Origin: Brachynemurus nebulosus
Lineage: Eukaryota > Arthropoda > Insecta > Neuroptera > Myrmeleontidae
Reading direction: 5' to 3'
Assembly (NCBI GenBank): GCA_035578155.1
Contig: JAPWDM010000015.1
Location: 5,398,501 to 5,462,500, forward strand
Length of the DNA: 64,000 nt
Shown one piece after another: positions 36,574 through 49,677 of this stretch. The notes under the pieces were generated by a model. The model did not search any database and had not been told where the DNA came from. It worked only from the letters and a program-made list of their open reading frames with translations. The position numbers were made by a program, and so were the translations under genes. Every line of letters starts with the position of its first letter. The first letter of the stretch is position 1.

Positions 36574-37747
36574 ATGGTGGCAGCGCTCGAGATGCTAATT
36601 TTAGAAAATTTTTCCAAAAAAATTGAATAATAAAATCTTTCTGTGTTAAAAATGGGTATTGTTTCTTGAAGGGTGGTGTACTAATTTGATATTGGGGTTG
36701 AATTTTACAGGTGTAGGGATAAAAAGAAAATAATTATACATATTATATTTCCAAAATATAGTTTAGGGCACAAATTTAATAGACGAATAATTAATTTTTT
36801 TAACAATAGCGTTTAAAAATGCAAAGACGCGTTACTTTGAATCATTGAACAGTTACAGTTATTAATCTAAGAAATTTTATCAGTAATTTTGTAGACATGG
36901 ATAATACTAACACGCAGATCATTCGTTTGCTGCATGTTCCCATAAGTATAATATAGTGGACACAGCGTACGTACATAACATAGAGCATATTGGTCATATT
37001 GTGTACTATTATTCACTCCTATATGTGTGTAGATCTATCGATGGTATTGAAGACATATATAGCAAGTACATTACATTGCATTGCAAAGCTGCAACAATTG
37101 CATACATATTATATGCATTACAATATAATCAACGGATACGTACCACTATGAATCTGTGTACAATCAAATACATACAACATACAACACAGTACATATGAAA
37201 TACCCACTTTGATTATGTATGTACCTACTTCTGAAGTAAATGGTAAATATCCACAGTGTCCACATACATACATATTATTATGTATAGTATACTGTGATAT
37301 ACACATACTTACATATATCATACCGTAGTAGCCGTAGTATTCAAATTGTAAAAAAATGTACAATGTGCGACTTTTATAAAGTGTCCAATAAAAATTTTCT
37401 GTAGTAAATGTTAAAGAAAATCTTTTGTTATATTTATAAATTTTTTGTATTAACAGTAACGAGTAATTTAAATTTAACATAAGGAATTCCATTTCATTGT
37501 TTCAAAAGTCATTTAATTACTTTCCTCGATTAACCGATAATAGTAGCAGCATCAATTAAACAGGTACGTAAAATTTTCATAATTTTTTCATAATAATTGT
37601 ACGTAAAATTTTCATAATAATTGTTTTTTAAATTCAATTTATAAATTTTCTATACGCATATTCCATTTAAACATCTATATCATTTTATCAAAAAAAAAAA
37701 AATATATATTATTTTACTTCCGTTTTAAAAATTATATATATACAAAG
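36574..37747 (+). other. Gypsy-2 leader
   Basis: Starts with the likely primer-binding site (TGGTGGCAGCG). The first ~320 bp recur at 54330-54650. 36900-37500 is AT-rich with many TACATACA/GTATGTAC words and may include an unrecognised small insertion. No gene seen. Confidence 0.6.
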
Positions 37748-38597
37748 ATGCCTGGAGACGAAGCAACTGGTGAAGAACGTAAATCGCTAATTACTGTAGA
37801 AGTCCCAAAAGTTTGCTTGGGGGTTATAGCAAATAGTATTGAATCTTTTTCGGGAAGGGGCGATGTAAACGTACGCGAATATTTTGACAGAGTCGAACAA
37901 AGAGCAGCTCTTGACAATTTAACGGATTCACAAATTTTATCCATTATAAAGTGTCGTCTTACGGGCGAAGCGTACAAATATTATAAAAGCGAAGCCGCTT
38001 TACAAGAAATTGGAATAACTTATAGGGAATTCAAACAAAAATTTATATCAAAATTTACACCTATACGAGTACCGGGAGCCGTGCAGTACAGACTGACACA
38101 AACATTCCAACGGGGTAACGAGACAGTTGGTCAGTTTGCAACACGACTCAAACTTGTTGGTCAAGAAGCATTAGAAGAAGACCTGTCCAGTGCCACAGAG
38201 TCCCAAAGTTTAGGAATTCGTAAAAAACATGCTGATTTACTTTTAGCTCAATTTCGTTTAGGCTTAAAAAGGGATATTCTAAGAATTATAGGCATATTGT
38301 TAATGCGGGAAAGGGACTTAACAATTGATCGTGCAGTAGAAATCGCTGAGCAAGAAGAGCTAAACCAGATTATGATCAATTCATCATATGTCCAGCACAT
38401 TGTATGTTACCGAAAATAACGAAAGGGAAAGGAATATTTTTCGGCAAAATTATAGTCGGGGAAACAACAATAATAATTTTAGGCAAAATAATAGTGGGGG
38501 TAACAACAGAAACTTTAGGCAAAGTAATAATGGGAGAAATCATAATAATATAAGACAACCTTCAACCGAGCGAGAAACAGACATAAATAGATTAGGT

Positions 38598-41347
38598 CAG
38601 TGGTTCTCAACCTTTTCAACGCTGCGACCCCCTTTTTAGGTTGAGAATTTTGGCGACTCCCTTCTTGTAACATCGTAAAGTAAGCCTTTGTATGCAAAAA
38701 GACAGCAATAATTAGTTTTAAAAAACATAAAAAAACACTATTCAAAACTATATAAAAACGTTAGTGAGCACTAATTTCTTAATAATTAATAAACGATCCG
38801 GTAATAAATGTAACGAAAGTAATTTTAATCATTTTCAATTCTTCAATATAAAAGCAGGCAAAGACTGTGCGCAGTGTATTTACAGAACTGACGCGTGGTG
38901 TATTTAAAGCCGCGGAGACAGCCTGACATGGAGCTGCGCGCGCAGCTATCGCACGGCGCAATTCGTCCTTCGACAAGCCACTGTGCCAGTGTGCCAGTCG
39001 ACTGCCTGACGTCTTGAGAAATAGTGCGTACTTTGATCTTCAAATTGAACACTCAAGTTTTAGTATTAATAATGGATAAGTTTTTAAAAAGAGAAGCTTC
39101 ATGTAGCAAAAGTAGTTCCGAAGTCTCAAAACCAAAATGCCGAAAGTATGATAATGCATATCTACAGTTTGGTTTTACTGAACTTGAAAACAAACCTCAG
39201 TGTGTTATTTGTAGTGAAGTTTTATCAGTTGAAAGCATGAAACCTTAAAAAATGAAGCGTCATCTTGAAACTAAGCATTCTGCGCTGAAAAACAAACCAG
39301 TCGAGTTTTTCCAGAGAAAACTGCTGTCCCTTCGCAGTCAACAGGTAAATATTAAAAGTCATACTGATGTTAGCAAAAATGCCCTCAAAGCTTCGTACGA
39401 GGTAGCGCTAAAGATTGCTAAAGTGGGGAAGCCACATACCATTGCTGAGGAATTAATTCTTCCTGCCGCAATCGATATGGTTTCAAATATGATTAATCCT
39501 CAAGAAGCTGATAAGCTAAAAAAAATCCCACTATCAAATGACACTGTGTCACGACGAATATCAGACATGGTGAAAGATGTTCAGAACCAGCTAAAGATGC
39601 AAATAAAAGAAAGCACGTTTTTTTCGATTCAATGCGACGAATCAACTGACATTGCTAACTGTGCTCAGTTTTTGTGTTTTATTAGGTATGATTGCGGTCA
39701 CTCTATTAAGGAAAATGTATTATTTTGCAAATCTTTGCCAGACCATGCCACAGGTGAAAGTCTTTTTAAAGTGTTCATTGAGGCAACTGAACCATTTGAA
39801 ATTGATTGGAACAAATGTGTTTCAATTTGTAGTGATGGTGCAAGAGCCCTTTCGGGTAAAAACAGCGGATTGATTGCCAGGTTGAAAACGTTAATGCCAA
39901 ATGCAAACTGGATGCATTGTTTTTTACATAGACAAGCTTTGGCAGCTAAAGGAATGCCGGATGACTTGCGTCAAGTTTTGGCTGAGGCTATCAAAGTTGT
40001 TAACTACGTCAAGAGTCGCCCATTGCAGAGTAAATTACTTGAAAACTTGTGTGAAGAGGTAGGAGCCCTGCACAAACATTTGCTATTCCACACCGAAGTG
40101 AGATGGCTGTCCCGGGGTAACGTGTTGAGTAGGCTGTTTTCATTGAGATCAGAAATGTTGCTTTTTTTAATGGACAGTAAACATGAACTTTCCCATTTTT
40201 TCAGCGATGAAAAATGGTTAATAAAGCTTGCTTACTTAGCTGATATTTTTTCTCATCTCAACATTTTGAACTCATCCCTACAAGGACCAGAAACAACTAT
40301 TTTGTATGCTCAAGACCGAGTAAATGCATTTGTAAGAAAACTTACTCTTTGGAATACAAGAATAAAAAATGAAGACTTTGAAAATTTCCAACTTACACAA
40401 GAATTCAAGGAGTATGTCTCAAGTATTGGTGACACATCCATTGACACATCATCTCTCTCATTACTCATATCATCACACCTTGAAGCCTTGATAAAGCAGT
40501 TGAATGATTATATTCCTGTTAAAAATACAAGTGGATCTGTGTGGATAACAAAACCATTTTCCGAAAAAGCTGTTCAAAAAGCTGAATTGAATGCTGGCCT
40601 CCACGATGAACTGATAGATATATCAAGTGATCAGTCATTGAAACTAACTTTTGACGATGTTTGTCCCGACAAGTTTTGGCTAAGTATAAAGAAGGAACAC
40701 CCAGAATTGACCAAAGTAGCATTGAAGATTTTGATACCTTTTTCTACTTCTTACAATTGTGAAAAAGGATTTTCCACAATGGTGAATTTAAAAACCAAAT
40801 CAAGAAATCGTTTGGCACTGGAAAATGATATTATTTTGTGTTTGACAAAAATCAACCCAGACATTCTACAGTTAGTTAATTCAAAGCAAGCTCAAGTTTC
40901 TCATTAAGTCATTCTGCTGGACTTTTAAAAAAATGTATTTTTTGCAATGTATTTTGTGTAGTGTGCCTTTTTTAGAATAAACAAATTTTGTCTCACAACA
41001 ATAAGGCCTACGTTACGATACAAGCGGCGCGGCAGGCACCATCATTTTTAGCAGCGATGTTGAGTCATTTAGAGCTCCATTTGTTCCTTTTTGTTAATTA
41101 TAGTTGTATTTTAAAATAGTATTGATTAATTGTAAATTGATTAAATATACTTATTGTATTTAACAAGCGGACTCAACTCAGTTTCTAAATAAGTACATGG
41201 TCGCTTCATTTGATATTCGCCGCTCATATGGTATATATGGCCTGAGTTCTTTAGTTTTTTTTTTTCATTTATCACCTATCTCGCGACCCCCCCAGACCCG
41301 TCCCGCGACCCCCCTGGGGGTCGCGACCCACCGGTTGAGAACCCCTG
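38598..41347 (+). mobile_element. hAT transposon (ZBED/Buster-like), 2750 bp
   Basis: Ends CAGTGGTTCTCAACC and GGTTGAGAACCCCTG. The target duplication is GATTAGGT (38590-38597) against GATTAAGT (41348-41355), 8 bp with one change, typical of hAT. The repeat just inside the ends has GCGACCCCC on one side and GGGGGTCGCGACCC on the other. Confidence 0.93.
39072..40907 (+). pseudogene. hAT transposase (ZBED5-like), one stop codon
   Basis: Starts MDKFLKREASCSK. A BED-type zinc finger (CVICSEVLSVESMKP, then MKRHLETKH) is interrupted by a TAA at 39246; the frame continues without shift for another 553 codons. RNase-H-like core: FFSIQCDESTDIANCAQF (first Asp), CSDGARALSGKNSG (second Asp) and HTEVRWLSRGNV (the conserved W region). 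The C-terminal dimerisation block is LIPFSTSYNCEKGFSTMVN and TKSRNRLALEND. At 611 codons it is full length for a cut-and-paste hAT transposase of the type domesticated as ZBED5/SCAND3. The single stop suggests recent loss. It belongs with the 38598-41347 ends. Confidence 0.9.
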
Positions 41348-44300
41348 GATTAAGTCAACGATTTAGTCACACTCGTGGGGGAGGGTCGTCTACTAATAGA
41401 CAACGGGAACCGGGGAATACTGTAAACGGCGTAGAATGTTATAATTGTTATGGAAGGGGACATTTATCATTTCAATGTCGAGAACCGGTTGTTTGTCGTA
41501 AATGTCGCAGGCCGGGTCATCGTGAAAATTCATGTCGGCAAGGAAATAATACACAATTCGGTAGACAAGTCCAGTCAAGGGATGTAAGACAGAACCACAC
41601 GGAGCAAATTGGCATACGAGATAGTAATGAGGGGAGGGCTGTACCAGATCAAAATTTAAACTCGTGGGAGCCTTCGAACGAGCCCCAGCTCGGAGGTGCT
41701 CGCAATCACCAATAATCTCACACACGTCACAAAGTACGGGGGAGGCGATACCGAATATTATAATAGGAAAATTTAATGATACTTACCTTAAATTTATAGT
41801 AGATAGTGGTAGTGGGGTATCCATAATTAAACATAATTCTATCGCCCGAATCAAAAATTTAGGTTTAATCCAACCCTGTACAATACTTACCGACATAACG
41901 GGGCATGAATTGGCTTGTGAAGGTGCAACGCAACTAAAGTTACAAATTGGAACACAACACTACAACATAAATTTTATCATCTGTGAAAACTTACCTCTTA
42001 AATGTGATGATTTACTTGGGCGTGATTTTTTAGAAACAAATGGAGTGTTAATCGATTACAAAAATTACTGCTTTATAACTGATGGAATGACCATTCCATT
42101 TCATAATACAGAAGACACAGTCTGTATAACCTTACAAAATAAAGCTGTAACATCTAATAACAACAAAATCGTGGGAAACCAACATACAGCGTGTTTCCAG
42201 AATTTAGTGGCAAATCACAACAACAAAATTGACCCTAAACAAGTGAAAGGGCACTACAATTATTTTAGAGAAAGTACAAGGGAAATAGAAAGAAATAATG
42301 GGAATGTCCTAAATAATCCCGAAGAAATGTGCGTTGAAAAGGGGAATAGCAATTTTAAACCTACAACTAAAGTAAAAATAGAAAATATGAATAAAATGGG
42401 AAGCAAGAAAAATTTAACGAGTACTCAAGTGATTAGGGATAATAAATGTAATAAAAATGAGAATAATTCGCCATGTAAAAATGTAATTTCTAAAAATTAT
42501 CCGAGACAAATGGACTACAGAGCCAGTCTTACCGATAAAATCAATGGGAATATTTCGCCAGACACGGAGAGAAATTTAAAAAGTTCAACGGAACCAGTGG
42601 GCTATAGAACCAGTTCCAACAGATTATCAAAAATAACAAGTGGTGAAGCAAAAGGCAAAACAAATCAACCTCACAACGATGACTGTGAAGAATATAGGTT
42701 GCGTTCGATACGGCCAATATTGAGCGATAACCACGAACAGGTAGTTGGCCGCTACCCTGTTACGTTAATAGAAAACATCGAAATTCCAGCACGATGTGAA
42801 TGTATTTGTAGAGCTCGCGCGTCATCCAAGTTATTTGAGAAAACTGTACTTATAGAACCAAGAGAAATATTAATACATGGAGTAATGGCTGCACGAATTT
42901 TAGTTAATTATGAAAAAAATAAGGACATTCAAGTACGACTTATGAATATTGGAAATCAACCAACTACGATACCAATGGGAACAATAATTGGGGAAGCTGA
43001 AGTTATTACTGAAGAAGAATTAACGAAACCACAAAAACAAGAATGTTTTGTAGTTGGGAGTGCCACTCGGGAATTAAAATCATTTCGAGAACACTTCAAT
43101 TTGGAACATCTTTCACGGGAACATCAAAACTTGCTGATGGATTTATTAGAGGAATACCGGGACATATTTGCATTAGATGGAAGTAAACTCACAGAAGCAA
43201 AAGGGGTTAAACATCGTATTTTCACAGAAGACGTCCCACCAATTACCAAAGCACCATACCGAGTACCAGTAGCACAGCGAAAAATTTTAAATGAACAAAT
43301 CAAAGAAATGCTCGACGAAGGGATAATACAACCGTCACAGTCACCATGGTCTGCGCCAGTGGTGATGGTACCCAAGAAATCAGAGGGAGGTGAAACTAAG
43401 TTTAGAATTTGTGTCGACTTTAGAGGACTGAATGCCGTTACGAAAAGAGATTACTACCCTCTACCTAATATACAAGAAACCATCGACTTAGTCGGACAAT
43501 CAACTTTATTTTCCACAATGGATATGGCTTGCGGATATTGGCAGATACCAATAGATGAGAGAGACGTTGAGAAGACCGGATTCAGCACACCGGATGGGCA
43601 TTATGAGTGCCGAAGAATGGCGTTCGGATTAATCAACGCTCCGAGTACCTTTCAGAGATTGATGGACTCAGTTTTATCGGGACTAAAAGGTATAAAATGT
43701 TTCATTTACCTCGACGACGTAATCGTCTTCAACTCATCAGGAATCGAAGATCACCTAGAACGTTTGCGAGAAGTATTCCATTGTATGCGACAAGCAAACC
43801 TTAAATTAAAGCCTACAAAGGGGTAAAGGCAATCTAAGCGGACCACATTGATTTTACTACCTGCCGTCGTGTCCTTTTCAACATTGAAGATTGTTTTACG
43901 ATCATTGCAGGGTCCATCTATTGTTATGCGAACTACCCAACTAGTATGGTTATGGTGGCCCGCTCTGATTATTTGAGGAACATTTTGAAAAATAAATATT
44001 ACAGTTGTATGCAAGTATAACTGTACAGTTACTACTACTAAGTAATATGTGGATAATAATTATTCAACACACAAAAATTATGTACCAACTACAATATCTG
44101 TCTTCTGTGTATTTTGATAAAGTTTACAGATTACTGAATTCGTTTACAAAAATCTATTCATTTACCAAAAGCGATCGAAAAAAGGCCTTGCCTTGTACTA
44201 ATTCTATAACTTAAATCGATTTCGTCATTTTTATTACATTTTTATTTATATATTTATTTATTTTACATTCAATTTTTTTACATTAAATTCTTGATGTGAG

Positions 44301-44479
44301 ATTAAATTTTTGATATTTTTTATATTAAATTCCTGGCATGTGAAATGCAAACACCAGGTTAAAAAATATAATATAATGGTATAAAAACACCAGGCCGGTC
44401 AAAAATAGTGCTTTGTGATAAAGAAGTTAGCTTTTACAAAAGTTTTATCACTCTAAGGTGTTTACCTAAAACATTTATA

Positions 44480-45012
44480 CAGCTGAACTCTTTTTTATGC
44501 GGTCCTTTTTTTGTGATTTTTTTTATGCCGTTCGTAAAAAATGGCCATTAAAATGCATAATGTGAATCAAAATCACGAGACAGTAAGAAACTTAAACAAT
44601 TACTATAATAACTTTCTTTGATAAAAATACTTTTTAACGGCTTTTCAGCATTTAATCAATATATTGCATAAGAACATAAGTTATTGCATCATTTAATTTT
44701 GTTAAAGATGTATTTTTCAAAATTTTCATAATATTATAAAATTGAAATAAAATGTTTCTACGTGTAAATTAATGCTTTATCTTGTTTATAGAAGCAACTT
44801 ATAAGGAAATTTCTAAGTTCTGAGCGTTTTGAGTGATGTTTTTTCGATGAAACTTTTTTTACGCTGTCCCAACCAACCGCACAAAAAAAGTTTTTTGTAC
44901 AATCTGGATTGAACTATACTTTTTATAGCTATTTATGATATTTTTTAATATATTTTTTTGTGTGATTTTTTTTTTGCGCCCCCTATCCACCGCACAAAAA
45001 AGAGTTCAGTTG
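44480..45012. mobile_element. pogo-like MITE, 533 bp, inside Merlin
   Basis: Ends CAGCTGAACTCTTTTTTATG and the reverse CAAAAAAGAGTTCAGTTG, each flanked by TA. The TA target and CAG...CTG-type ends fit Tc1/mariner-pogo MITEs. No reading frame inside. Confidence 0.75.
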
Positions 45013-45300
45013 TACTTTTGTATTTCGCATATATCAAAAATTTCACGTGGAGGAAACGTGGGCGGGCCACAATGGTTTTACTACCTGCCGTCAGGTTAAG
45101 ATATAAAATTTCATATTATGACCCATTGTTATGACAATTTGGAAATTCCCCAATTAAAAACAGCCCGCTGTAGTTTTCTACGGGACAGTCATTTTGTCAG
45201 ACAGCGTATGACAAACATCGAAGGACTGTGTGTTGGATTTACTTGTTGCTGTTGTTTGTGTCTATTTATATATTTCGTTATTTGCTTCAAAGAAGTGGAT

Positions 45301-46194
45301 ATGGAATTCTGCAGTATGAATTCTTTTCTTCAATATATCCAGAAGTTTGGAATTCGAAAATGTTTAGAAGACTGGAAATTAGTGGCAAAATCAAAAAGTT
45401 GTGGCAAATGCAATGGAAAAATGTACGTGAATAAGTCAAGAAATGGTAATCTGCTCTACCGGTGTGGGAGTAGGAATTGTAGAGCCAAAAAAAGTATAAG
45501 AGACAATACCATTTTTGGAGTGGCTCGTATTCCACCTACAACTTTTTTGTGCGTCCTAGTTGGATGGATCCTAAAATATCCATTATCAGTTATTGTTAAA
45601 GAGACAGCACTGTCCAAGCCGACAGTACGGAAATTAATTTTTAACTTTAGAGAACTTCTGACAGTGTGGTTGATGGAAAGCAGTGAGAAAATTGGTGGCG
45701 TTGGAAGAATAGTTGAGGTGGACGAGAGTGCATTTGGAAGAAGGAAATATAATCGTGGACGCATCACAAAAACTCGTTGGGTCGTTGGCGGAATCGATAG
45801 GGAAAATAAAAAATGCTTCCTAAAAATTGTTGAGAAAAGGGATGCAGAAACACTCTTACGCGTCATAAGAGAAAATGTAGAGCCAGGGACAAGAATTATA
45901 ACAGATATGTGGAGAGGGTACAATTCTCTTCCACAAAATGGATATGAACATTCGAGTGTTAACCATTCGTATAATTTTGTATGTCCAAATGATCCTACGA
46001 CACATACACAAACGATTGAAAGCTATTGGGCGAAAATAAAACGGGACATGCGACGACGGATAGGCCGAATGGCCGTAAACACTTTTCAAGCATATCTTGT
46101 AGAATATGTGTGGAGAAACACATTCAATACAAATAAAGACTTATTTGAAGATTTCTTCAATGCTGTTAATTATTTTTATCCACAAATTAATTAA
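45301..46194 (+). CDS. Merlin transposase (ISXO2/IS1016-like DDE)
   Basis: An ATG at 45301 gives MEFCSMNSFLQYIQKFG and 297 codons with no break. An upstream in-frame ATG (45118) would add a hydrophobic 61-residue lead that is not family-like, so I prefer 45301. A zinc ribbon (CGKCNGKMYV, then RCGSRNCRAKK) comes first, then a helix-turn-helix (ALSKPTVRKLIFNFREL). The DDE core has VEVDESAFGRRKYNRGR (first Asp), ITDMWRGYNSL (second Asp) and TIESYWAKIKRDMR (Glu). It carries out cut-and-paste transposition with an 8-bp staggered cut. All catalytic residues and the terminal repeats are present, so this copy could be active. Confidence 0.9.
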   Translation: MEFCSMNSFLQYIQKFGIRKCLEDWKLVAKSKSCGKCNGKMYVNKSRNGNLLYRCGSRNCRAKKSIRDNTIFGVARIPPTTFLCVLVGWILKYPLSVIVKETALSKPTVRKLIFNFRELLTVWLMESSEKIGGVGRIVEVDESAFGRRKYNRGRITKTRWVVGGIDRENKKCFLKIVEKRDAETLLRVIRENVEPGTRIITDMWRGYNSLPQNGYEHSSVNHSYNFVCPNDPTTHTQTIESYWAKIKRDMRRRIGRMAVNTFQAYLVEYVWRNTFNTNKDLFEDFFNAVNYFYPQIN

Positions 46195-49100
46195 AATTTT
46201 TTTGTTATTTGTTATTTTGTTATAGACATTATAGAATTAATCCAAGACAAGGCCTTTTTTCGGCCGCTTATGGTAAATGAATAGGTTGTTGTAAATGAAT
46301 TCAGTAATCTGTCAGATATCTTAAGCGGCTGGAGAAAAACGTCATCAAAGAATATAAGAGATCCTACAAACTGCATAATTTATTTTTCTCAATTATATTG
46401 GTACAAAAATTTTGTGTGCTGAAATGTAATTTAATAATATTTAAATTAACTTTTAATACTTGTTACTCACATTTACTTATGTAGTAACTTAGTAACTGTA
46501 CAATTATTCTTGCATACAATTGTAATATTTTGATTATTTTTCATAATGTTTCTCAAACAACCACAGCGGGCCACCATAAACATAGTTTTTAGGCAGTTCG
46601 TATAACAATACTAACCCTTCAACGATCGTAAAATAACCTTCAATGTTGAAATGACACGATAGCAGGTAGTAAAATCAATGTGGTCCGCTTAGATTGCCTC
46701 TACCCCTACAAAGTGTAAATTTTTGCACAATGAAATAAAATATTTGGGGTATATTTTGGGAGAAAACGGAATTAGACCAGATCCGTCAAAAATCGTTGCA
46801 GTTAAGGAATATCCACGACCGAAGACAGTACGAGACGTACGCGCTTTCCTTGGGTTAGCGTCTTTCTATCGAAGATTTGTACCGCAATTTGCAAAAATCG
46901 CAAAGCCGCTGACGGAGTTAACCAAAAAAGAAAAATCGTTCGAATGGAACCAAGATACACAACAGGCATTCGACCAATTAAAGAACATACTTTGTCGGGA
47001 ACCTGTTCTACAGTTTCCAGACTTTTCTAAGACGTTCTACCTTGCAACTGATGCTTCAGGGACTGCAATGGGGGCGATATTGGGTCAGATGCACGATAAT
47101 GTGGAAAAACCAATAGCGTATATCAGCAGACAGCTATCAAAAGCAGTAAGGAATTATAGTACGACTGAGCGTGAGTGTTTGGCTGTTGTTTGGGCTATTA
47201 AGCATTTTAGATGTTACCTCTATGGGAGACGTTTCGTAGTAGTCACGGATCACAGACCATTAAAGTGGTTACTTACCATCAAGGATCCTAGCTCACGATT
47301 AGCACGCTGGGCCCTTACGCTGAGTGAATACGACTTTGAGATCAGACACAGACCAGGTCGAAAACACGGTAACGCTGACGCACTATCTAGAATTCCAGTT
47401 AACATAATCACACAAAAAGAAGGCCATGATATACCAAATTACGAACCTTATTGGGACCGAAATTGGATACGGGAAGAGCAAAGAGCAGACGATACACTAA
47501 AGCCGATATTTACTAAATTACAAACAGATCCTGAGTACACTACATATTATGAAGATACTGACGGAATTTTGTACAAATCAAGAACAGCGGACGATCGATA
47601 TGACAAACTGGTAGTACCGAAAACAGCAGTAGAAAAAGTAATACACGACTATCACGATACACCATTTTCAGGACATCTGGGTTATAAGAAAACCTTAGCT
47701 CGGATAAGAGATAAATTATTTTGGTTGAATATGGCAAGTGATGTGAAAAAGTACTGTGAAAAATGTATATCGTGTAACCAACGCAAGACACCTCCACACC
47801 TGAGACCAGCACCTCTACAGAAACTACCATTCGTCAATGGGCCATTTGAAAGGATCGCTATGGATATCGTAGGACCCTTAACTCCAACCCTAAGCGGAAA
47901 CAAATATTTACTTACAGTGCAAGACTACTTTTCGAGGTATCTAGAAGCATTTCCTCTTAAAGACCAAAAAGCGGAGACAATTGCGAAGACATTTGTTCAA
48001 CAAGTGATCACGCGACATGGAGTACCAGAAATTATTGTAACCGACCAAGGAACCAACTTTTTGTCAAAGCTAATGACGGAGTTGTGTAAAAATCTGGGAA
48101 TCACGAAAATCCACACAACTGCATACCACCCTCAATCGAATGGCATGGTCGAAAGGAGTCATCGAGTCCTTAAGGACATGCTGTCTCATTTTGTCAACAC
48201 TGAACAAAATGACTGGGATGAGTGGATTCCATATGTGTTGATGGCTTATCGGGCATCTATACATAGCGCAACGGGAGAAACCCCATTTTTCTTACTCCAT
48301 GGGCGGGACATGGCCTTACCATTTGATCAGATAATTAAACCACGACGAGTACCCTATGACAGTTCAGAAAATTACGCTTCGGAATTATTGCAAAGGATGA
48401 GCATTGCTTATGAAAGAGTACGTCAATATAACGAAAACGCAGTAGAAAAACAAGTTCAAACTTATAACCGAAAGGCTAAACCAACTAATTTACGGGTAGG
48501 AGATATAGTTTACCTTCATGATCCGAGTGGAAGAATAAACAAAACCAAGAAATTATTACGACCGTGGATCGGACCATATAGAATCATCGAAATAAAAGGC
48601 CAGTAACATATAAAATTAAGGAAATTTATGGGAAAAATACTGAAATAGTGCATGTTAATCGACTTAAACTCTACAAGGGAACAATTCCAGAAGAATCGGG
48701 GGGCGAAGACGAAGAAGTCGAAATAGATTTACAAAATATTCAAGACCAAGAAAAGGAAAGGGAAGGGGAAGAAGATGTAAGACCAGTAGACGCTACCGAA
48801 CCAATACGGGTACGTGTACCAATCAACATAAGGGAACCTACACGAGATCAAGCGCACGACGATCGACGAGCAATGGAATTAGTTGATGAACAAGAGCGCC
48901 AAGAAAATCTCGACGACACACCAGAGCCAGGGGAACCATATGAATTGATACAGGTGCAAGCAGACGTACATCCACCACCAAGAGAAACGACTATGGATGG
49001 AAGTGATGAAATAATGGATCCAGACATCACAGAAGCCACAAGATTTTCTCAACGACCCTGGAGTGATGAGCTCGAACAAATAGAAGAAACAAGTTATGAA

Positions 49101-49256
49101 GAGGTCGACCAGGAAGAAAGAAATAGGGAAGAAAACGATCAGGAACACGTCATAGAATCAAATCGGGAGAGTCAGGTAGAGGACTTTCCTTATCCACATA
49201 CGCGAAGCCAGGGTCAAGTTAAAGATTATCCGTGGGTGTTACCTAAAAGAATTTAA

Positions 49257-49677
49257 AAAAAAAAACTTTATTTAAAAGACAAGAAAAAAAATATAGATAA
49301 GAACAATTGTGAACTATTCTTTTAGCATTGTGAAAATAAATTATAAGCTGTATTAAAATTAAATGTGAACTAATTATAATGTAACTAAATAAAAATAAAA
49401 GAGACAGACTATCATAAATTAAGTTACTTACCTAATTAATGAACTATAATTGCAAAGATTTGGAAAAAAAAAACTAATAAGTTTAATAGTTATTAGTGAA
49501 AATTTGCATAAAAGAAAAATTTTGTTTACTTACCTTACAGGAACTGCATTAAACTTTAATTAAGTGAGTTAATGTGACAATAGAAAATATAAAATTTGGA
49601 CAGAATTAAAAAAAAAAAATGATAACTTATAGTGAGTGATTAAACGTTTGTTCTCTTACAGACTCGAAACTTTTACG
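49257..49677 (+). other. Gypsy-2 pol-env spacer
   Basis: AT-rich and non-coding. Near 49655 TTCTCTTACAG could be a splice acceptor for an env message (env ATG at 49678). Confidence 0.5.

Larger units (their letters stand above)
37748..41715 (+). pseudogene. gag: Gypsy-2 gag, split by a hAT element
   Basis: Piece 1 (37748-38419) starts MPGDEATGEERKS. Its capsid region contains FSGRGDVNVREYFDRVEQRA, YREFKQKFISKF and RLKLVGQEALEE. A frame change near 38400 leads to an Asn/Arg-rich segment (38400-38597). Piece 2 (41348-41715) has two CCHC zinc knuckles, CYNCYGRGHLSFQC and CRKCRRPGHRENSC, which bind genomic RNA. The hAT insertion (38598-41347) lies between the two. The pol frame overlaps the last ~50 bases in the -1 frame, so frameshift expression is likely. 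One indel plus the insertion make it non-functional. Confidence 0.85.
43821..46705 (+). mobile_element. Merlin-superfamily DNA transposon, 2885 bp
   Basis: Target duplication CTACAAAG at 43813-43820 and 46706-46713 is exact. Ends GGGTAAAGGCAATCTAAG and CTTAGATTGCCTCTACCC are inverted; the inverted arms run about 165 bp (up to GGTGGCCCGCTCTG). A partial extra copy of the arm (GGGCGGGCCACAATGGTTTT) lies at 45061. Merlin elements make 8-9 bp duplications. Confidence 0.92.
41664..49256 (+). pseudogene. pol: Gypsy-2 pol, split by a Merlin element
   Basis: Protease: FIVDSGSGVSII near residue 45 (intact D-S-G). An unusually long Asn/Lys-rich linker of ~200 residues follows. RT: RICVDFRGLNAVTKRDYYPL, FSTMDMACGYWQI and CFIYLDDVIVF. 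The coding run meets the Merlin insertion at 43821 and resumes at 46714 in the same frame once the insertion and its 8-bp duplication are removed. RNase H has YLATDASGTAMGAIL and VVTDHRPLKWLL. The integrase has HHCC (CEKCISCNQRK), AMDIVGPLTP, VTDQGTNFLS and YHPQSNGMVERSH. A frameshift near 48603 precedes the acidic Glu/Asp-rich tail that ends at 49256. Apart from the insertion and that one shift the enzymes look intact. Confidence 0.9.

Noticed and set aside
36956..37198. Short frames in the Gypsy-2 leader
   Set aside because: Low-complexity TACATA sequence upstream of gag, no motif.
45118..45300. N-terminal extension of the Merlin transposase with a CCCCLCLFIYFV membrane-like run
   Set aside because: Not found in the Merlin pattern; the in-frame ATG at 45301 gives the expected length.
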